Source of the DNA: Elioraea tepidiphila DSM 17972
Lineage (GTDB): Bacteria; Pseudomonadota; Alphaproteobacteria; Acetobacterales; Acetobacteraceae
NCBI RefSeq assembly: GCF_000378465.1
Contig: NZ_KB899912.1
Location: 124,001 to 188,000, forward strand
Length of the DNA: 64,000 nucleotides
Direction of reading: 5' to 3'
Positions 16,985 to 27,617 of the stretch are shown here, piece by piece (position 1 is the first letter of the stretch; each line of letters opens with the position of its first letter). The translations under genes and the position numbers were made by a program. The notes beneath the pieces are model-generated. The model was not told the DNA's origin and searched no databases. It saw only the letters and a program-made list of their open reading frames with translations.

Positions 16985-18394
16985 TCAATCGACCTCCACC
17001 GCCGGCACCGCCTCCGCCAGCCAGCGCGCCATCGCCACCACGCGCTCATCCGCATGCTGCTGGCCCATCAGCTGCACTCCCACCGGCAAGCCGCCGACCG
17101 CCATCACCGGCACCGTCACCGCGGGCGCACCCAGGATCGACGACGCCGCGTTGTAGGTCGGATCGCCCGTGGTGTGCAGAATCTCGCCCTGACTGCCGCC
17201 CGGATCGCCGAGCCTGGGCGCCGGCCCCAACGCCGCCGGCGCAATGAACCCGTCCGCCACCGGCGCCAAGGCCGCCAACCGCGCCCGTGCCTCGGCCCGC
17301 CTGCGCAACAGATCGCGATAGCCATCCAGCGTGATCGCGCGCCCCAGCATCATCCGCGCGCGCAACGACTCGCTGACCCCCGAGGGGTTCTTGTCCACCA
17401 GGTTCTCGACCGTCCAGCGCATCTCGTAGGCGCAGATATCGCGCGTCAACGCCATCGCATCCGCGATCGACGCCTCGAACGCCTCGATCAGCGGATTGTC
17501 CGTGCGCCGCAGGATCGCCACGCCCACCCCCAGCACCGCCGTCAACACCCGCTCGAACGCCACACGCGTGGATGGCTCGACCTTCGCCCAGCCCTCGCCC
17601 TCCAACAGGATCAGGCGCGCGGGCTTCACCGGATCGGGCGGCATCGCGGCGCCGAACAGCCCCGGCGCCCCCGGATCGCCACCCGCCCGCAACGCGATCT
17701 CGATCGCCACCTGCCACAGGTCCTCGGGCGACCCCGCATGCACGCCGAGATGCGAATGCGACAGCCCCTGCCGCTCGCCGCGGTTCAACGCGCCGATCGT
17801 CGGCTTGATCGCCCAGTTGGCGCAGAAACTCGCCGGACGGATGACGCTGCCCACCACCTGGCTGCCGATCGCCGCCGGCACCATCCCCGCACCGATCACC
17901 GCCGCCGAACCGGAGGACGACCCACCCGGCGTGCGCCCAGGATCGAACGGGTTCGTCGTCGGGCCGGGATGACTCATGCCCAGCTCGGTCGTCACCGTCT
18001 TGCCCAGCACCACCGCGCCCGCCTCGCGCAGCGCGCGCACATGCGCGGTGTCACGGCCCGGATTGTTCCCCTTGAACATCGGACTGCCCATCTCGGTCGG
18101 CATGTCCTTGGTCTCGAACAGATCCTTGATGCCGACGGGCATGCCGTCGATGGGCGACAGCGGCCGCCCCGCACTCCAGCGCGCGGTCGCCGCGTCGGCG
18201 GCCTTGCGCGCACCCTCGATGTTCAGCGTCACCCACGCCTTCACCTCGGGCTCGCGCGCCTCGATCACGGCGAGGCAGCGTTCGAGATAGGCGCGCGGCG
18301 TGTCCGCGCCCTCGCGGAAGCGCAAGGTCGCGTCATGGAAGGTCGGCGCCCGGAAGGTGGCGGGCGAATAGCGCTGGCGCGTGGTGTGATCCAT
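16985..18394 (-). CDS. Amidase signature family hydrolase
   Basis: 469 residues. The Ser-cisSer-Lys triad is visible: Lys90 in GMPVGIKDLFETKD, cis-Ser about 159 in TPGGSSSGSAAV and the nucleophile Ser183 in GSQVVGSVIRPAS. The usual GTDTGGS around the nucleophile is GSQVVGS here, a mild divergence. The family hydrolyses amides from indoleacetamide to glutamyl-tRNA; this copy is not GatA (no gatC/B nearby) and its substrate is unknown. GGGAGG precedes ATG 18394. Nothing nearby indicates a pathway. Confidence 0.9.
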   Translation of the reverse strand: MDHTTRQRYSPATFRAPTFHDATLRFREGADTPRAYLERCLAVIEAREPEVKAWVTLNIEGARKAADAATARWSAGRPLSPIDGMPVGIKDLFETKDMPTEMGSPMFKGNNPGRDTAHVRALREAGAVVLGKTVTTELGMSHPGPTTNPFDPGRTPGGSSSGSAAVIGAGMVPAAIGSQVVGSVIRPASFCANWAIKPTIGALNRGERQGLSHSHLGVHAGSPEDLWQVAIEIALRAGGDPGAPGLFGAAMPPDPVKPARLILLEGEGWAKVEPSTRVAFERVLTAVLGVGVAILRRTDNPLIEAFEASIADAMALTRDICAYEMRWTVENLVDKNPSGVSESLRARMMLGRAITLDGYRDLLRRRAEARARLAALAPVADGFIAPAALGPAPRLGDPGGSQGEILHTTGDPTYNAASSILGAPAVTVPVMAVGGLPVGVQLMGQQHADERVVAMARWLAEAVPAVEVD

Positions 18395-18455
18395 CGGTGC
18401 CTCCCGGTCGTGCGAGGTGTCACCCTCGCGCGGATCGCCGGTCAGCGCAAACCGT

Positions 18456-19106
18456 TCAGCGGCCTGGGTGGCGGTGCGACTCGGGCATCTCGAACCGGCT
18501 GGACCAGATGCCACGCCGTGCCGCGCGCGCCTCGGCCTCCGCGCCGACATAGGCGTCCGAGAAGCGGCGATACGCCACCGCCCAGCCGTTGCGCACCATC
18601 CAGGCGTTCACGTCCTGCCCGTTGAGCAGGCACTGCGCCACCGACCGGCCGTAATGGTCCACATCGAGCTCGGTGCAGGTGACGGTGCGCCCGCCGATGA
18701 GGCGGTCCAGCGCCGCGGTGGCGTCACGGCCGCACTCCCAAAGCCACCCGTTGCGGAGGCAGGTCTGCGCCTTCTCCGGCGCGTCGATCCCGTGCAGGCG
18801 GATGCGCCGGCCCCGTACCTCGATCGTGTCTCCATCGATGATGCTGGCACGTCCGGTGATGATCAGCCCGCCTGTGCCAGGGGCAGGCTGCGGCGCAGGG
18901 ATGGCCGCAGCCGGCAGGTCGCGCTGGAACACGGCCGAGGGCGGCGGCGCGCCGCGCGGGGCCGGCGACGACAGGTCGAGCGCCAGCAGGACACCGCCGA
19001 GCACCCCGACGAGCACCGCGAGCACGACCGCCCAGCGCCCCGGCAGCAGTCGCCGCCTGGGCCGGAACACGGCCGGTCGACGCGATGTCGGTCTGCCCCA
19101 GCGCAT
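18456..19106 (-). CDS. Membrane-anchored thermonuclease (SNase-like) family protein
   Basis: 216 residues. An N-terminal membrane helix (WAVVLAVLVGVLGGVLLALD) is followed by a linker and an SNase domain: ASIIDGDTIEVRGRRIRLHG, IDAPEKAQTC and DVDHYGRSVAQCLLNGQDVN. The Arg/Glu/Arg set of the nuclease is represented by RIRLHG, APEK and YGRSV. It probably acts outside the membrane on nucleic acid. Start ATG 19106 with GGGGCG before it; an upstream GTG at 19121 has no ribosome-binding site. Separate from purK by 40 bp. Confidence 0.85.
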   Translation of the reverse strand: MRWGRPTSRRPAVFRPRRRLLPGRWAVVLAVLVGVLGGVLLALDLSSPAPRGAPPPSAVFQRDLPAAAIPAPQPAPGTGGLIITGRASIIDGDTIEVRGRRIRLHGIDAPEKAQTCLRNGWLWECGRDATAALDRLIGGRTVTCTELDVDHYGRSVAQCLLNGQDVNAWMVRNGWAVAYRRFSDAYVGAEAEARAARRGIWSSRFEMPESHRHPGR

Positions 19107-19146
19107 CGCCCCAGTACCCACGAATGACGTAAAGCTATCGTTTCCG

Positions 19147-20289
19147 TCAGCCGAGCGCAGGCCGGAACGCCGCCGCGATACCCCCCTCGTCGGGCAACTC
19201 CCCGCGAGGATAGAGCCGCGTCACATGCCCCATCTTCCGCCCGGCCCGGATCGCCGTCTTGCCGTAGTGGTGCGGGATCAGACCCGGCGTCGCGAGCAGC
19301 GCCGGCAGCGCTTCGATCTCGGCGCCGATCAGGTTCTTCATCAGCGCATCCGAGTGCCGTGCCGGATCGCCGAGCGGCAGGCCAGAGATCGCGCGCACCT
19401 GCTGCTCGAACTGGCTGACCGCGCAGGCCTCGATGGTCCAGTGGCCGGAATTGTGCGGCCTGGGCGCGATTTCGTTCGCCAGCACCTCGCCCGGACCGAT
19501 CACGAAGAACTCGATGCAGATCAGTCCTTCGAGCGCGAAGGCCTCGGCGATGGCGAAGGCAGCGTCGCGCGCGGCCGCGGCCGTGCCGGCATCGACGCGC
19601 GCCGGCGCGATCGAGAGATCGAGGATGCCGCCCACGTGGCGGTTCTCCACCACGTCGAAGGCAGCGCGGTTGCCGGCGGCATCGCGCGCGACGATCACCG
19701 AGACCTCGCGCGCGAACGCCACGAACCCCTCGGCGATCAGCGTGGGGAAAGGGTGATGGGGCGGCGCGAGCTGCGCGAGTGCGGGCGCGATCTCGGCCTC
19801 CTCCCGCACCACCGCCTGGCCCTTGCCGTCATAGCCGAAGCGCGCGGTCTTCAGCACCGCAGGCAGCCCCACCGCCGCGAGTGCGGCCTCGGCGTCGGCA
19901 GGCGTGCGGATCGGCATCCAGGGCGCGGTCGGCACGCCGATGCTGTTCAGGAACGACTTCTCGAGGATGCGGTCCTGCGCGGTCGCGAGCACGGTGCGCG
20001 AGGGCCGGATCGGCACAAGCGCCTCGACCACGTCGAAAGCATCGAGGCCGACATTCTCGAACTCGAAGGTGACGACATCGACGCCCGCGGCGAAATGCGC
20101 GAGCGCGGCGCGGTCGTCATAGGCGGCGACGGTCGTCTCCGCCGCGACGAGGCTGGCGGGCGCCCCCGCCTCAGGCGTGAACACATGCGCCCGGTAGCCG
20201 AGCCGCGCGGCCGCGATCGCGAGCATGCGGCCGAGCTGGCCGCCGCCCATGATGCCGATCGTGGCACCGGGCGCGAGCGGCTCAGCCAT
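19147..20289 (-). CDS. purK: N5-carboxyaminoimidazole ribonucleotide synthase
   Basis: 380-residue ATP-grasp enzyme that carboxylates AIR with bicarbonate and [23 protein letters not shown] at the start, [12 protein letters not shown] and [20 protein letters not shown] are diagnostic. The ATG at 20289 overlaps the purE stop by 8 bp. It forms the end of the long dapF-to-purK chain of overlapping genes. Confidence 0.96.
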   Translation of the reverse strand: MAEPLAPGATIGIMGGGQLGRMLAIAAARLGYRAHVFTPEAGAPASLVAAETTVAAYDDRAALAHFAAGVDVVTFEFENVGLDAFDVVEALVPIRPSRTVLATAQDRILEKSFLNSIGVPTAPWMPIRTPADAEAALAAVGLPAVLKTARFGYDGKGQAVVREEAEIAPALAQLAPPHHPFPTLIAEGFVAFAREVSVIVARDAAGNRAAFDVVENRHVGGILDLSIAPARVDAGTAAAARDAAFAIAEAFALEGLICIEFFVIGPGEVLANEIAPRPHNSGHWTIEACAVSQFEQQVRAISGLPLGDPARHSDALMKNLIGAEIEALPALLATPGLIPHHYGKTAIRAGRKMGHVTRLYPRGELPDEGGIAAAFRPALG

Positions 20290-20818
20290 CCTCGGGCGTC
20301 TCGGGCACCGAGCCGGTCTGGGCCTCGCGGAATGCCGCCAGGCGCTGCGCGAGCGCAGGGTCGGACAGCGCCAGGATCGCGGCCGCGAGCAGCGCGGCAT
20401 TGATCGCGCCCGGCTTGCCGATCGCCAGCGTGCCGACCGGGATCCCCCCCGGCATCTGCACGATCGAGAGCAGCGAATCGACGCCGTTCAGCGCCTGCGA
20501 GGTCACCGGAACGCCGAGCACCGGCAGCGTCGTCATCGAGGCCGCCATGCCGGGCAGATGCGCCGCCCCGCCGGCGCCGGCGATGATCACCTTCAGCCCG
20601 CGCTCCGCGGCCGCGGCGGCGTAGTCGTAGAGTCGCTTGGGCGTGCGGTGCGCCGAGACCACGCGCGCCTCATACGGGACACCCAGCTCATCGAGCGTCT
20701 CGGCGGCATGGCGCAGGGTCGGCCAGTCCGACCGGCTGCCCATGATGACGCCGACGAGAGGGGACACGGGCACGGGAGGAACTCTAGGCGATGATGCGGC
20801 GCCTGCGGCGCCCATCAT
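20282..20818 (-). CDS. purE: N5-CAIR mutase
   Basis: 178 residues. [33 protein letters not shown] and [12 protein letters not shown]-type segments are those of class I PurE, which moves the carboxylate to give CAIR. The ATG at 20818 is preferred because GGAGG lies five bases upstream of it; an ATG at 20830 in the same frame is possible and would add four residues. It begins 18 bp downstream of the DUF465 gene. Confidence 0.95.
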   Translation of the reverse strand: MMGAAGAASSPRVPPVPVSPLVGVIMGSRSDWPTLRHAAETLDELGVPYEARVVSAHRTPKRLYDYAAAAAERGLKVIIAGAGGAAHLPGMAASMTTLPVLGVPVTSQALNGVDSLLSIVQMPGGIPVGTLAIGKPGAINAALLAAAILALSDPALAQRLAAFREAQTGSVPETPEDG

Positions 20819-20836
20819 CGAAGCCTCCATGGTTCA

Positions 20837-21172
20837 TCAAGCGATGATATCCGGGATCAGCCTGTTCTCGATCCAGGCGATCTCGTCCTTCAGCTTCAGC
20901 TTGCGCTTCTTCAGCCGGGCGATGTGGATCTGGTCCGACGGGCCGCCGCTCGCGAGCCGGGCGATTACCGTGTCCAGATCGCGATGCTCGATGCGAAGCT
21001 CGTTCAGCCGGGCGAGCAGCGCGTCGCGATCGTCCGTCATCATCCAGGGCGTGCCCCCGTCCTGGCCCGCCATCGCGTCGGGCAGGCCCATGCCGGAATA
21101 CGCCTTGTGCCCGCCCACCATCAAGTGTGACGCGGCCTGCCCGGCCGCCTCCTGTCCGTCCGCTGTGCTCAT
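20837..21172 (-). CDS. DUF465 (YdcH-like) small coiled-coil protein
   Basis: 111 residues. The C-terminal 60 or so, ELRIEHRDLDTVIARLASGG and IARLKKRKLKLKDEI, is the YdcH/DUF465 helical hairpin. The N-terminal half (residues 1-45) is Gly/Ala-rich and atypical; a shorter start at MMTDDRDALL is conceivable, but the ATG at 21172 overlaps the DinB stop by 4 bp, favouring the long form. Function unknown. Confidence 0.83.
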   Translation of the reverse strand: MSTADGQEAAGQAASHLMVGGHKAYSGMGLPDAMAGQDGGTPWMMTDDRDALLARLNELRIEHRDLDTVIARLASGGPSDQIHIARLKKRKLKLKDEIAWIENRLIPDIIA

Positions 21173-21732
21173 CCTCCCCAGATCTCCTTCTCGGTGAAGC
21201 CCAGGGCGGCGAATTCGGCCGCCCGGAGGGGTGCCTCGCCCGCCGAGTAGAACTCGTCGAGCTGCGGCGGCTTCAGCGCCGTGCCGGACAGCATGGCATG
21301 CGCCTGGCCCCGATGATGGATGTCGTGCTGGAACAGATGCAAGAGCAGACGGTCGGTGCGCTCCTCCTGCACCCGGCCCCGGCGGTGCACCCGGGTGATG
21401 CCGAGCACCGATTCGGGGGTCAGCGCGTCGCAGACGGCGATCAGGCGCCGATCCACCGCCAGTTGCGCTGCCTGAAGCTCCGCCGCGGTGCGGCAGGGCT
21501 CCGGATCGTCCCAGGCCGCCGGGCCGAGCGTGCCGCCCTCCAGCGCATCGACGTAGAACCAGTCGATCGTCAGGATATGGTTCAGCGTCGCGCGCAGGCT
21601 GGGGAAGAACCCCGTGCGCGTCGCCTCGAACTCGGCCTGGGGCAGTCGGGCGACGACGCTCAGCAGGCGGTGGTTCGCCCAGGCGTTGTTGCGGGCCTGG
21701 GCGCGCAGATGGACGAGCGCGAGCTCAGCCAT
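21169..21732 (-). CDS. DinB-family (DUF664-like) putative metal-dependent hydrolase
   Basis: 187 residues, DinB four-helix bundle. The metal-binding histidines fit the pattern: His52 in LRATLNHILTID, then His136 and His140 in HLFQHDIHHRGQAHAM. Family members include thiol-S-transferases such as bacillithiol or mycothiol enzymes; the specific substrate is unknown here. ATG at 21732 overlaps ftsY by 8 bp. Confidence 0.88.
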   Translation of the reverse strand: MAELALVHLRAQARNNAWANHRLLSVVARLPQAEFEATRTGFFPSLRATLNHILTIDWFYVDALEGGTLGPAAWDDPEPCRTAAELQAAQLAVDRRLIAVCDALTPESVLGITRVHRRGRVQEERTDRLLLHLFQHDIHHRGQAHAMLSGTALKPPQLDEFYSAGEAPLRAAEFAALGFTEKEIWGG

Positions 21733-22729
21733 GCGCCATCTCGTCGAGCCCTACCAGCGAGCGGGCGAAGTCGCGCGGATCGAAGGGCCGCAGGTCCTCG
21801 GCCTTCTCGCCCACCCCCACCGCGTGCACCGGCAGCCCATAGGCCTCGGCGAGGGCGACCACGATGCCGCCCTTGGCCGAGCCGTCGAGCTTGGTGACCA
21901 CGAGCCCGGTCACATCGACCATCTCGCCGAACACCTTCACCTGCTGCAGCGCGTTCTGGCCGGTGGTCGCGTCCAGCACCAGCAGCACGGAATGCGGCGC
22001 GGTCGGATCGACCTTGCGGATCACGCGCACGATCTTGGCGAGCTCCGCCATCAGGTCCGCCTTGTTGTGCAGCCGCCCGGCCGTGTCGATCAGGAGCACG
22101 TCGCGGCCCTCGGCCTTGGCGCGGGTCAGCGCGTCATAGGCGAGCCCGGCGGCATCCGCATTCGCCGCCCCCGACACCACCGGGCAGCCGGTGCGCTCGC
22201 CCCAGATCTGGAGCTGCTGCACGGCGGCGGCGCGGAACGTGTCGCCGGCGACCAGCATCGGCTTCAGCCCCTGCCCGGCCCAGAGGGACGCGAGTTTCGC
22301 GATCGTCGTGGTCTTGCCGGTGCCGTTCACGCCGACCACCAGCACGACATGCGGCGCGCGCGCCGGATCGGGGATCAGAGGGACCGCGACCGGGGCGAGG
22401 ATGCGCGCGATCTCATCCGCGATCGCCTCGCGGAGCTGGACATCCGTCACCTCCTCGCCGAAGCGCGCGACGCGGAAGCCGTGCACGATCTTGCGTGCCA
22501 CCGCCGCGCCGAGATCCGCCGTGATCAGCACGTCCTCGAGCTCGTCGAGCGCCTCGTCGTCCATGCGGCGCTTGCGGAACAGCGACGACAGGCTCTCGCC
22601 GATCTTGGCCGAGGAGCGCGCGAGCCCGGCCTTGAGCCGGCCGAAGAAGCCGCGCCGCTCCTCCTCCGGAAGCGGTGCGGCCGGCGCGTCCTCCTTCGGG
22701 CCACGCCGGAACAGGTCGCGCAGCGCCAC
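21725..22729 (-). CDS. ftsY: Signal recognition particle receptor FtsY
   Basis: 334-residue SRP GTPase that delivers ribosome-nascent chain complexes to the membrane. Walker A GVNGTGKTTT, then AGDTFRAAAVQQL, DTAGRLHNKADLM and TKLDGSAKGG cover G1-G4. The N-terminal A domain is short. A GTG at 22729 is the start, overlapping the mtaB TAG by one base; GGAGGCGG precedes it. Confidence 0.96.
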   Translation of the reverse strand: MALRDLFRRGPKEDAPAAPLPEEERRGFFGRLKAGLARSSAKIGESLSSLFRKRRMDDEALDELEDVLITADLGAAVARKIVHGFRVARFGEEVTDVQLREAIADEIARILAPVAVPLIPDPARAPHVVLVVGVNGTGKTTTIAKLASLWAGQGLKPMLVAGDTFRAAAVQQLQIWGERTGCPVVSGAANADAAGLAYDALTRAKAEGRDVLLIDTAGRLHNKADLMAELAKIVRVIRKVDPTAPHSVLLVLDATTGQNALQQVKVFGEMVDVTGLVVTKLDGSAKGGIVVALAEAYGLPVHAVGVGEKAEDLRPFDPRDFARSLVGLDEMAHG

Positions 22730-23970
22730 TACACCGCCTCCGCCAGCAAGCCGTCGTCGTTGGCCGCGGCAATGCGCACGCGTCCGATCGCGCCGGGCAG
22801 GATGCGCCCCGCGATCAGCCGGGCCGGGGCGAAGTGCTCGGTGTGGCCTTCGCCGGTGTCGCGCTCGGCGAGCAGATCGGCCTCGCGGCCGACGCGCCCG
22901 GCGTAGAACGCCCGCGCGGCGCGCGCACCGAGGTCGCGCAAGCGCGCCGCACGCTCGCGGATGAGCGAGGCGGCAAGTTGCGGCATGCGCGCGGCCGGCG
23001 TGCCCTCGCGCGCGCTGAACGGGAAGACGTGCAGGAAGGTCAGCCCCGCCTCCTCCACCAGCGCGCGGGTGTTCGCCGCCATCGCCTCCGTCTCGGTCGG
23101 GAAACCGGCGATCAGGTCCGCACCGAACGCGATATCGGGCCTGAGCCGCCGCGCGCGCTCGGCCACGCGGATCACGTCCGCGCGCAGGTGCCGCCGCTTC
23201 ATCCGCTTCAGGATCAGGTCGTCGCCCGCCTGCACCGAGAGATGCAGATGCGGCATCAGCCGGGGCTCCTCGGCGATCAGCCGCCACAGATCGTCGTCGA
23301 TCTCCACCGGATCGAGCGACGAGAGCCGGAGCCGCGGCAGGTCCGGCACCAGCGACAAGAGGCGCCGCGCCATCTGGCCGAGGCTCGGCCGCCCGGGCAG
23401 GTCGGCGCCGTAGGCGGTGATGTCCACGCCCGTCAGCACCACCTCGCGATACCCGGCCTCCACCAGTGCCCGCACCTGGCGCACGATCTCGCCGATCGGC
23501 ACCGACCGGGACGGGCCGCGCCCGAACGGGATGATGCAGAAGGTGCAGCGGTGATCGCAGCCCTGCTGCACCTGCACGAAGGCGCGCGCGCGGCCGGCGA
23601 ACTCCGTCACCAGATGCCCGGCGGTCTCGCGCGCGTCCATGATGTCGGCGACCGCCACGCGCGGCCCGTCAGACGCCCAGGTCGCCGGCTCCAGCTTCTC
23701 CTGGTTGCCGACCACGCGATCGACCTCGGCCATCGCAGCCCACGACTCCGGGCGGATCTGCGCCGCGCAGCCCGTGACGACGATCCGCGCCTCCGGGTTC
23801 TCGCGCCGCAACCGGCGGATCGCCTGGCGCGCCTGGCGCTCGGCCTCCGCCGTCACCGCGCAGGTGTTCACCACGATCGTGTCCGCGCCTGCCGCCGCGA
23901 GATGGCCGCGGATCACCTCGCCCTCGACCGTGTTCAGCCGGCAGCCGAAATTGAGCACCCGCCCCGTCAT
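22729..23970 (-). CDS. mtaB: tRNA (N6-threonylcarbamoyladenosine37) methylthiotransferase
   Basis: 413 residues, radical-SAM methylthiotransferase. The N-terminal UPF0004 domain includes [24 protein letters not shown] and VVTGCAAQI with the cluster cysteines. The radical-SAM motif [16 protein letters not shown] has the CxxxCxxC ligands and is followed by a partial TRAM-like end. MtaB adds a methylthio group to t6A37 of tRNA. The ATG at 23970 overlaps dapF by 4 bp. Confidence 0.93.
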   Translation of the reverse strand: MTGRVLNFGCRLNTVEGEVIRGHLAAAGADTIVVNTCAVTAEAERQARQAIRRLRRENPEARIVVTGCAAQIRPESWAAMAEVDRVVGNQEKLEPATWASDGPRVAVADIMDARETAGHLVTEFAGRARAFVQVQQGCDHRCTFCIIPFGRGPSRSVPIGEIVRQVRALVEAGYREVVLTGVDITAYGADLPGRPSLGQMARRLLSLVPDLPRLRLSSLDPVEIDDDLWRLIAEEPRLMPHLHLSVQAGDDLILKRMKRRHLRADVIRVAERARRLRPDIAFGADLIAGFPTETEAMAANTRALVEEAGLTFLHVFPFSAREGTPAARMPQLAASLIRERAARLRDLGARAARAFYAGRVGREADLLAERDTGEGHTEHFAPARLIAGRILPGAIGRVRIAAANDDGLLAEAV

Positions 23971-24797
23971 GCGGCGAGCGCCCCGAGATCGAGCTCGCCG
24001 CGGAACGACTCCGCCGCCGGGCCGGTCATCAGCACCCGCCCGTCCTCGGCCCAGACGATGCGGAGCTCGCCGCCATCCAGCATCACCGTCGCCGCCCGGC
24101 CCGCGAGCCCGCGCCGATGCGCGTTCACCAGCGCCGCGCACGCCCCCGTGCCGCAGGCGAGCGTCAGCCCTGCCCCCCGTTCCCAAACGCGCAGCCGGAT
24201 CAGATCGGGGGCGAGCACCTCCGCGAAGCCGATATTCGCCCGCTCGGGGAACAAGGGATCGGTCTCCAGCGAGGGGCCGAGCCGCGCGATGTCGAGCGCC
24301 GCCACGTCCGGCACGAAGAACGTCGCATGCGGGTTGCCCATGGAGCACGCGGCCGGGTCCTCGACCCCCTCGCGCGCGAGCGGCAGATGCAGCGTGTCGC
24401 GTTCGCGCGCGAGCGGGATCTCGGCCCAGCCGAAGCGCGGGCGCCCCATGTCCACGGTGACGAGCCCGCCGGGCGCGCGCGAGGCCCAGAGCACGCCGCC
24501 GGGCGAGCCGATCGCCACCGCCTCGGCACCCGTCTCGCGCAGCAGCAGGTCGGCCACGCAGCGGGTGGCATTGCCGCACGCCTCGGCCAGCGACCCGTCC
24601 GCGTTGACGATGCCCATCCAGGCGGCGGTGCCCGGCTCCTTGGGGGGCTCGATCAGGATCACCTGGTCGCAGCCGATGCCGCGCCGACGGTCCGCCACCG
24701 CGCGCGCCACCGCCGCGCCGAGCGCGACGGCGCTCTGGCGGGCATCGAACACGACGAAGTCGTTGCCCAGCCCGTGCATCTTCCGGAAGGCGGTCAT
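23967..24797 (-). CDS. dapF: Diaminopimelate epimerase
   Basis: 276 residues, lysine and peptidoglycan biosynthesis: interconverts L,L- and meso-diaminopimelate. The two catalytic cysteines are at 74 (EACGNATRC) and 215 ([11 protein letters not shown]). Start [20 protein letters not shown] at ATG 24797. It heads the dapF-mtaB-ftsY-dinB-DUF465-purE-purK series. Confidence 0.96.
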   Translation of the reverse strand: MTAFRKMHGLGNDFVVFDARQSAVALGAAVARAVADRRRGIGCDQVILIEPPKEPGTAAWMGIVNADGSLAEACGNATRCVADLLLRETGAEAVAIGSPGGVLWASRAPGGLVTVDMGRPRFGWAEIPLARERDTLHLPLAREGVEDPAACSMGNPHATFFVPDVAALDIARLGPSLETDPLFPERANIGFAEVLAPDLIRLRVWERGAGLTLACGTGACAALVNAHRRGLAGRAATVMLDGGELRIVWAEDGRVLMTGPAAESFRGELDLGALAA

Positions 24798-24845
24798 GGG
24801 GCCGGATATAGGGGGGCCGGACGCCTCAGCACAATGCAGAGCGCC

Positions 24846-24893
24846 GCAGGGGCTCCGCCCCCTGCACCCCCGGCAAGGGCCATTGGCCCTTGG
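24846..24893. repeat. Intergenic double hairpin between iolE and dapF
   Basis: GCAGGGG/CCCCTGC stem (24846-24865), then the near-palindrome CAAGGGCCATTGGCCCTTGG (24874-24893), which differs from the one at 15477-15496 mainly in its central AT order. It could terminate iolE transcription on the minus strand, but lies in the dapF upstream region, so is best described as a dispersed repeat. Confidence 0.6.
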
Positions 24894-24904
24894 AACCCAT
24901 GAAC

Positions 24905-25792
24905 TCAGCGCCAGAACGCCTCGGCCAGGGCCCGCAGATTCGCATGGCCCATCCGCGCAAAGGTCAGCGGATGCGCCTTCGCCGGGTCCTGCTCGGCCTC
25001 CACCACCAGCCAGCCCGCGTAGCCAGCGGCCGCGACGGGCCCGAGCACCGCGCGGTAGTCCACGCACCCATCGCCCGGCACCGTGAACACCCCCGCCAGC
25101 ACGGCCTCCAGGAAGCTGAGATCGCGCGCCCGCACCTCGGCCAGCACGCCCGCGCGCACATCCTTGCAGTGCACATGCACCACCCGCGCCCCATGCCGCC
25201 GCGCCACCGCCGCCGGATCGCCCCCGGCGAAGGTCAGATGGCCGGTATCGAGCAGCAGCCCGACCTCGGGGCCGGTCATCGCCATCAGCCGATCCACCTC
25301 CGCCTCGGTCTGCACCACCGTCCCCATGTGGTGGTGATAGGCGAGCGCCAGCCCGCGCCCCGCGAGCCGCCGCCCCATCTCCCCGAGCCGCCCCGCCAGA
25401 CGCTGCCACCCCGCCTCGTCCAGCACCGGCCGCCGCGACAACGGAACCGCACGCGACCCGTGCACCGTCCCCGTCACCTCGGCATGCACCATCACCCGGC
25501 ACCCGAGCGCCTTGAGCAGCGCGATGTGCCCCTCGGCCTCGGCCATCTCCGCATCCACGTCGCGCTCCAGCAGCCGCGAGCCGTACCAGCCCGACACCAG
25601 CGCGAGCCCGTGCCGCGCCAGGATCGGTCCCAGCACCGTCGGGTCGCGCGGGAACTTGTTGCCGAGCTCCACCCCCTCGAACCCGGCGAGCTTCGCCTCC
25701 GCGAGACAGGTCTCGAGCGGCGTCTCCGCGCCGAGCTCCGGCATGTCGTCATTCGTCCATGTGAGCGGATTGATCCCCAACCGCACCGCCAT
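24905..25792 (-). CDS. iolE: Inosose dehydratase
   Basis: 295-residue TIM-barrel enzyme converting scyllo-inosose (2-keto-myo-inositol) to trihydroxycyclohexanedione. [20 protein letters not shown] and [13 protein letters not shown] are the family signature, and [19 protein letters not shown] with [12 protein letters not shown] supply the metal ligands. It starts 1 bp after iolD stops, consistent with one mRNA. Confidence 0.95.
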   Translation of the reverse strand: MAVRLGINPLTWTNDDMPELGAETPLETCLAEAKLAGFEGVELGNKFPRDPTVLGPILARHGLALVSGWYGSRLLERDVDAEMAEAEGHIALLKALGCRVMVHAEVTGTVHGSRAVPLSRRPVLDEAGWQRLAGRLGEMGRRLAGRGLALAYHHHMGTVVQTEAEVDRLMAMTGPEVGLLLDTGHLTFAGGDPAAVARRHGARVVHVHCKDVRAGVLAEVRARDLSFLEAVLAGVFTVPGDGCVDYRAVLGPVAAAGYAGWLVVEAEQDPAKAHPLTFARMGHANLRALAEAFWR

Positions 25793-25793
25793 C

Positions 25794-27617
25794 TCAGCCC
25801 CCTGTTCGCTGTCCCTTCCGCCCGCGCTCCCACCCGGCGCGCGCTACACGCTGCGCGTCGTCGCGCGGCACCTCCGTCACCGGCACGTCCCACCAGGCCC
25901 CGCCCTCCGCCGTGCCGCGCGTGGGGTCGGTCTCGATCACCAGCACCGTCGTCCGCTTCCCCGCGAATGCGCGCGGCAGAGCCGCCTCCAGCGCCGCGAC
26001 ATCCGCGCAACGGACCGCCTCCGCACCGAGACTCCGCGCATGCGCCACGAAATCCACCTGCGGCGCACCGTCCAGCAGGTTGTTGAACGCCGCCCCGCCC
26101 GTCGCGGTCTGCAAACGGTGGATGCAGCCGAAGCCGCGATTGTCCAGCAGCACGATGGTCAGCTTCACCCCCAACGCCACCGAGGTCGCGATCTCGCTGT
26201 TCAGCATCAGGTAGCTGCCGTCGCCCACCAGGACCACCACCTCGCGCTGAGGCGCCGCGAGCTTCGCCCCCAGCCCGCCGGCGATCTCGTAGCCCATGCA
26301 GGAGTAGCCGTATTCCAGGTGGTAGGAGGCGCTGTCGGTCGCGCGCCAGAGCTTGTGCAACTCGCCCGGCAACCCACCCGCGGCGCACACCACGATGCCG
26401 CGTTCCGGCATCGCCCGGTTCACCGCGCCCAGCACCTGCGCATCCGTAGGCCTCCCCGCGCGTGGCGCGGTAGCGCGATCGACCGTGCGGCGCCAGCGCG
26501 CGGTCGCGGTCGCCGCCCTCTCCTGCCACGCCTTCGGCGCGGTCCAGCCCTTCAGCGCCTCGCCGAGCGAAGCGAGCCCGCGGCCGGCGTCCGCGACCAG
26601 CGGCAGCGCGCCGTGCTTCGCCGCATCGAACGCCGCGACGTTCAGCGCAACGAGCCGCGCCTTGGCGAACAGTGCGCGCGAACCGGTGGTGAAGTCCTGC
26701 AACCGCGTCCCGATCGCCAGCACCACGTCCGCGCGCGACGCGAGCGCGTTCGCCGACGCCGCGCCGGTGACGCCGACCGCGCCGGCGTTGCGCGGATGGT
26801 CCCAGGCGAGACTCCCCTTCCCCGCCTGTGTCTCCGCCACCGGCAGGCCGTGCCGCGCCGCGAACGCCGCGAGCGCCGCCTCGGCGCGCGCATACTTCAC
26901 CCCGCCGCCGGCGATGATCAGCGGCCGCTTCGCCGCGCGCAGCGCCTCGGCCGCCGCCGCGAGCTCCTCGGCATCCGCAGCCGGCGCGCGCGGACGATGG
27001 AGGCGCGGGCGGAAGAACTCGGCCGGAAAGTCGATTGCCTCCGTCTGCACGTCCTGCGGCAAGGCAAGGGTCACCGGCCCGCATTCGGCCGGATCGGTGA
27101 GCACGCGCAGCGCCGCCGGCAGGGCCACGAGAAGCTGTTCGGCGCGCGTGATGCGGTCGAAGAAGCGGCTGACCGGGCGGAAGCAATCGTTCGCCGACAC
27201 CGTCGCGTCGCCGAAATCCTCCACCTGCTGCAGCACCGGATCGGGGCGGCGACTCGCGAACACGTCGCCCGGCAGGAACAGCACCGGCAGGCGGTTGACA
27301 TGCGCCACCGCCGCCGCGGTCACCATGTTGGTCGCCCCGGGCCCGATCGAGCTGGTGCAGGCCATCATCCGCCGCCGCGCGTGCGTCTTGGCGTAGGCGA
27401 TCGCGGCATGGGCCATCGCCTGCTCGTTGTGCGCGCGTAAGGTCGGCAGCCGCCGGCGCGCAGCGTGCAGGGCAGGACCGAGCCCCGCGACATTGCCATG
27501 GCCGAAGATCGCCCACACTCCCCCGAACAGGGGCACCCGTTTGCCGTCGAGTTCGGTCTCCTGGGCGGCCAGGAACCGCACCACGGCCTCGGCCGCGGTC
27601 AGCCTGATCATGGCCAT
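25794..27617 (-). CDS. iolD: 3D-trihydroxycyclohexane-1,2-dione acylhydrolase (ThDP enzyme)
   Basis: 607-residue thiamine-diphosphate enzyme opening the cyclohexane ring of THcHDO to 5-deoxy-glucuronate. ThDP-binding GDGSYLMLNSEIATSVALG... continues to LLDNRGFG; the N-terminus has LFGGVWAIFGHGNVAGLGPA and RAHNEQAMAHAAIAYAK. The ATG at 27617 is preferred over 27611 and further upstream codons. iolD and iolE form an operon divergent from iolG. Confidence 0.95.
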   Translation of the reverse strand: MAMIRLTAAEAVVRFLAAQETELDGKRVPLFGGVWAIFGHGNVAGLGPALHAARRRLPTLRAHNEQAMAHAAIAYAKTHARRRMMACTSSIGPGATNMVTAAAVAHVNRLPVLFLPGDVFASRRPDPVLQQVEDFGDATVSANDCFRPVSRFFDRITRAEQLLVALPAALRVLTDPAECGPVTLALPQDVQTEAIDFPAEFFRPRLHRPRAPAADAEELAAAAEALRAAKRPLIIAGGGVKYARAEAALAAFAARHGLPVAETQAGKGSLAWDHPRNAGAVGVTGAASANALASRADVVLAIGTRLQDFTTGSRALFAKARLVALNVAAFDAAKHGALPLVADAGRGLASLGEALKGWTAPKAWQERAATATARWRRTVDRATAPRAGRPTDAQVLGAVNRAMPERGIVVCAAGGLPGELHKLWRATDSASYHLEYGYSCMGYEIAGGLGAKLAAPQREVVVLVGDGSYLMLNSEIATSVALGVKLTIVLLDNRGFGCIHRLQTATGGAAFNNLLDGAPQVDFVAHARSLGAEAVRCADVAALEAALPRAFAGKRTTVLVIETDPTRGTAEGGAWWDVPVTEVPRDDAQRVARAGWERGRKGQRTGG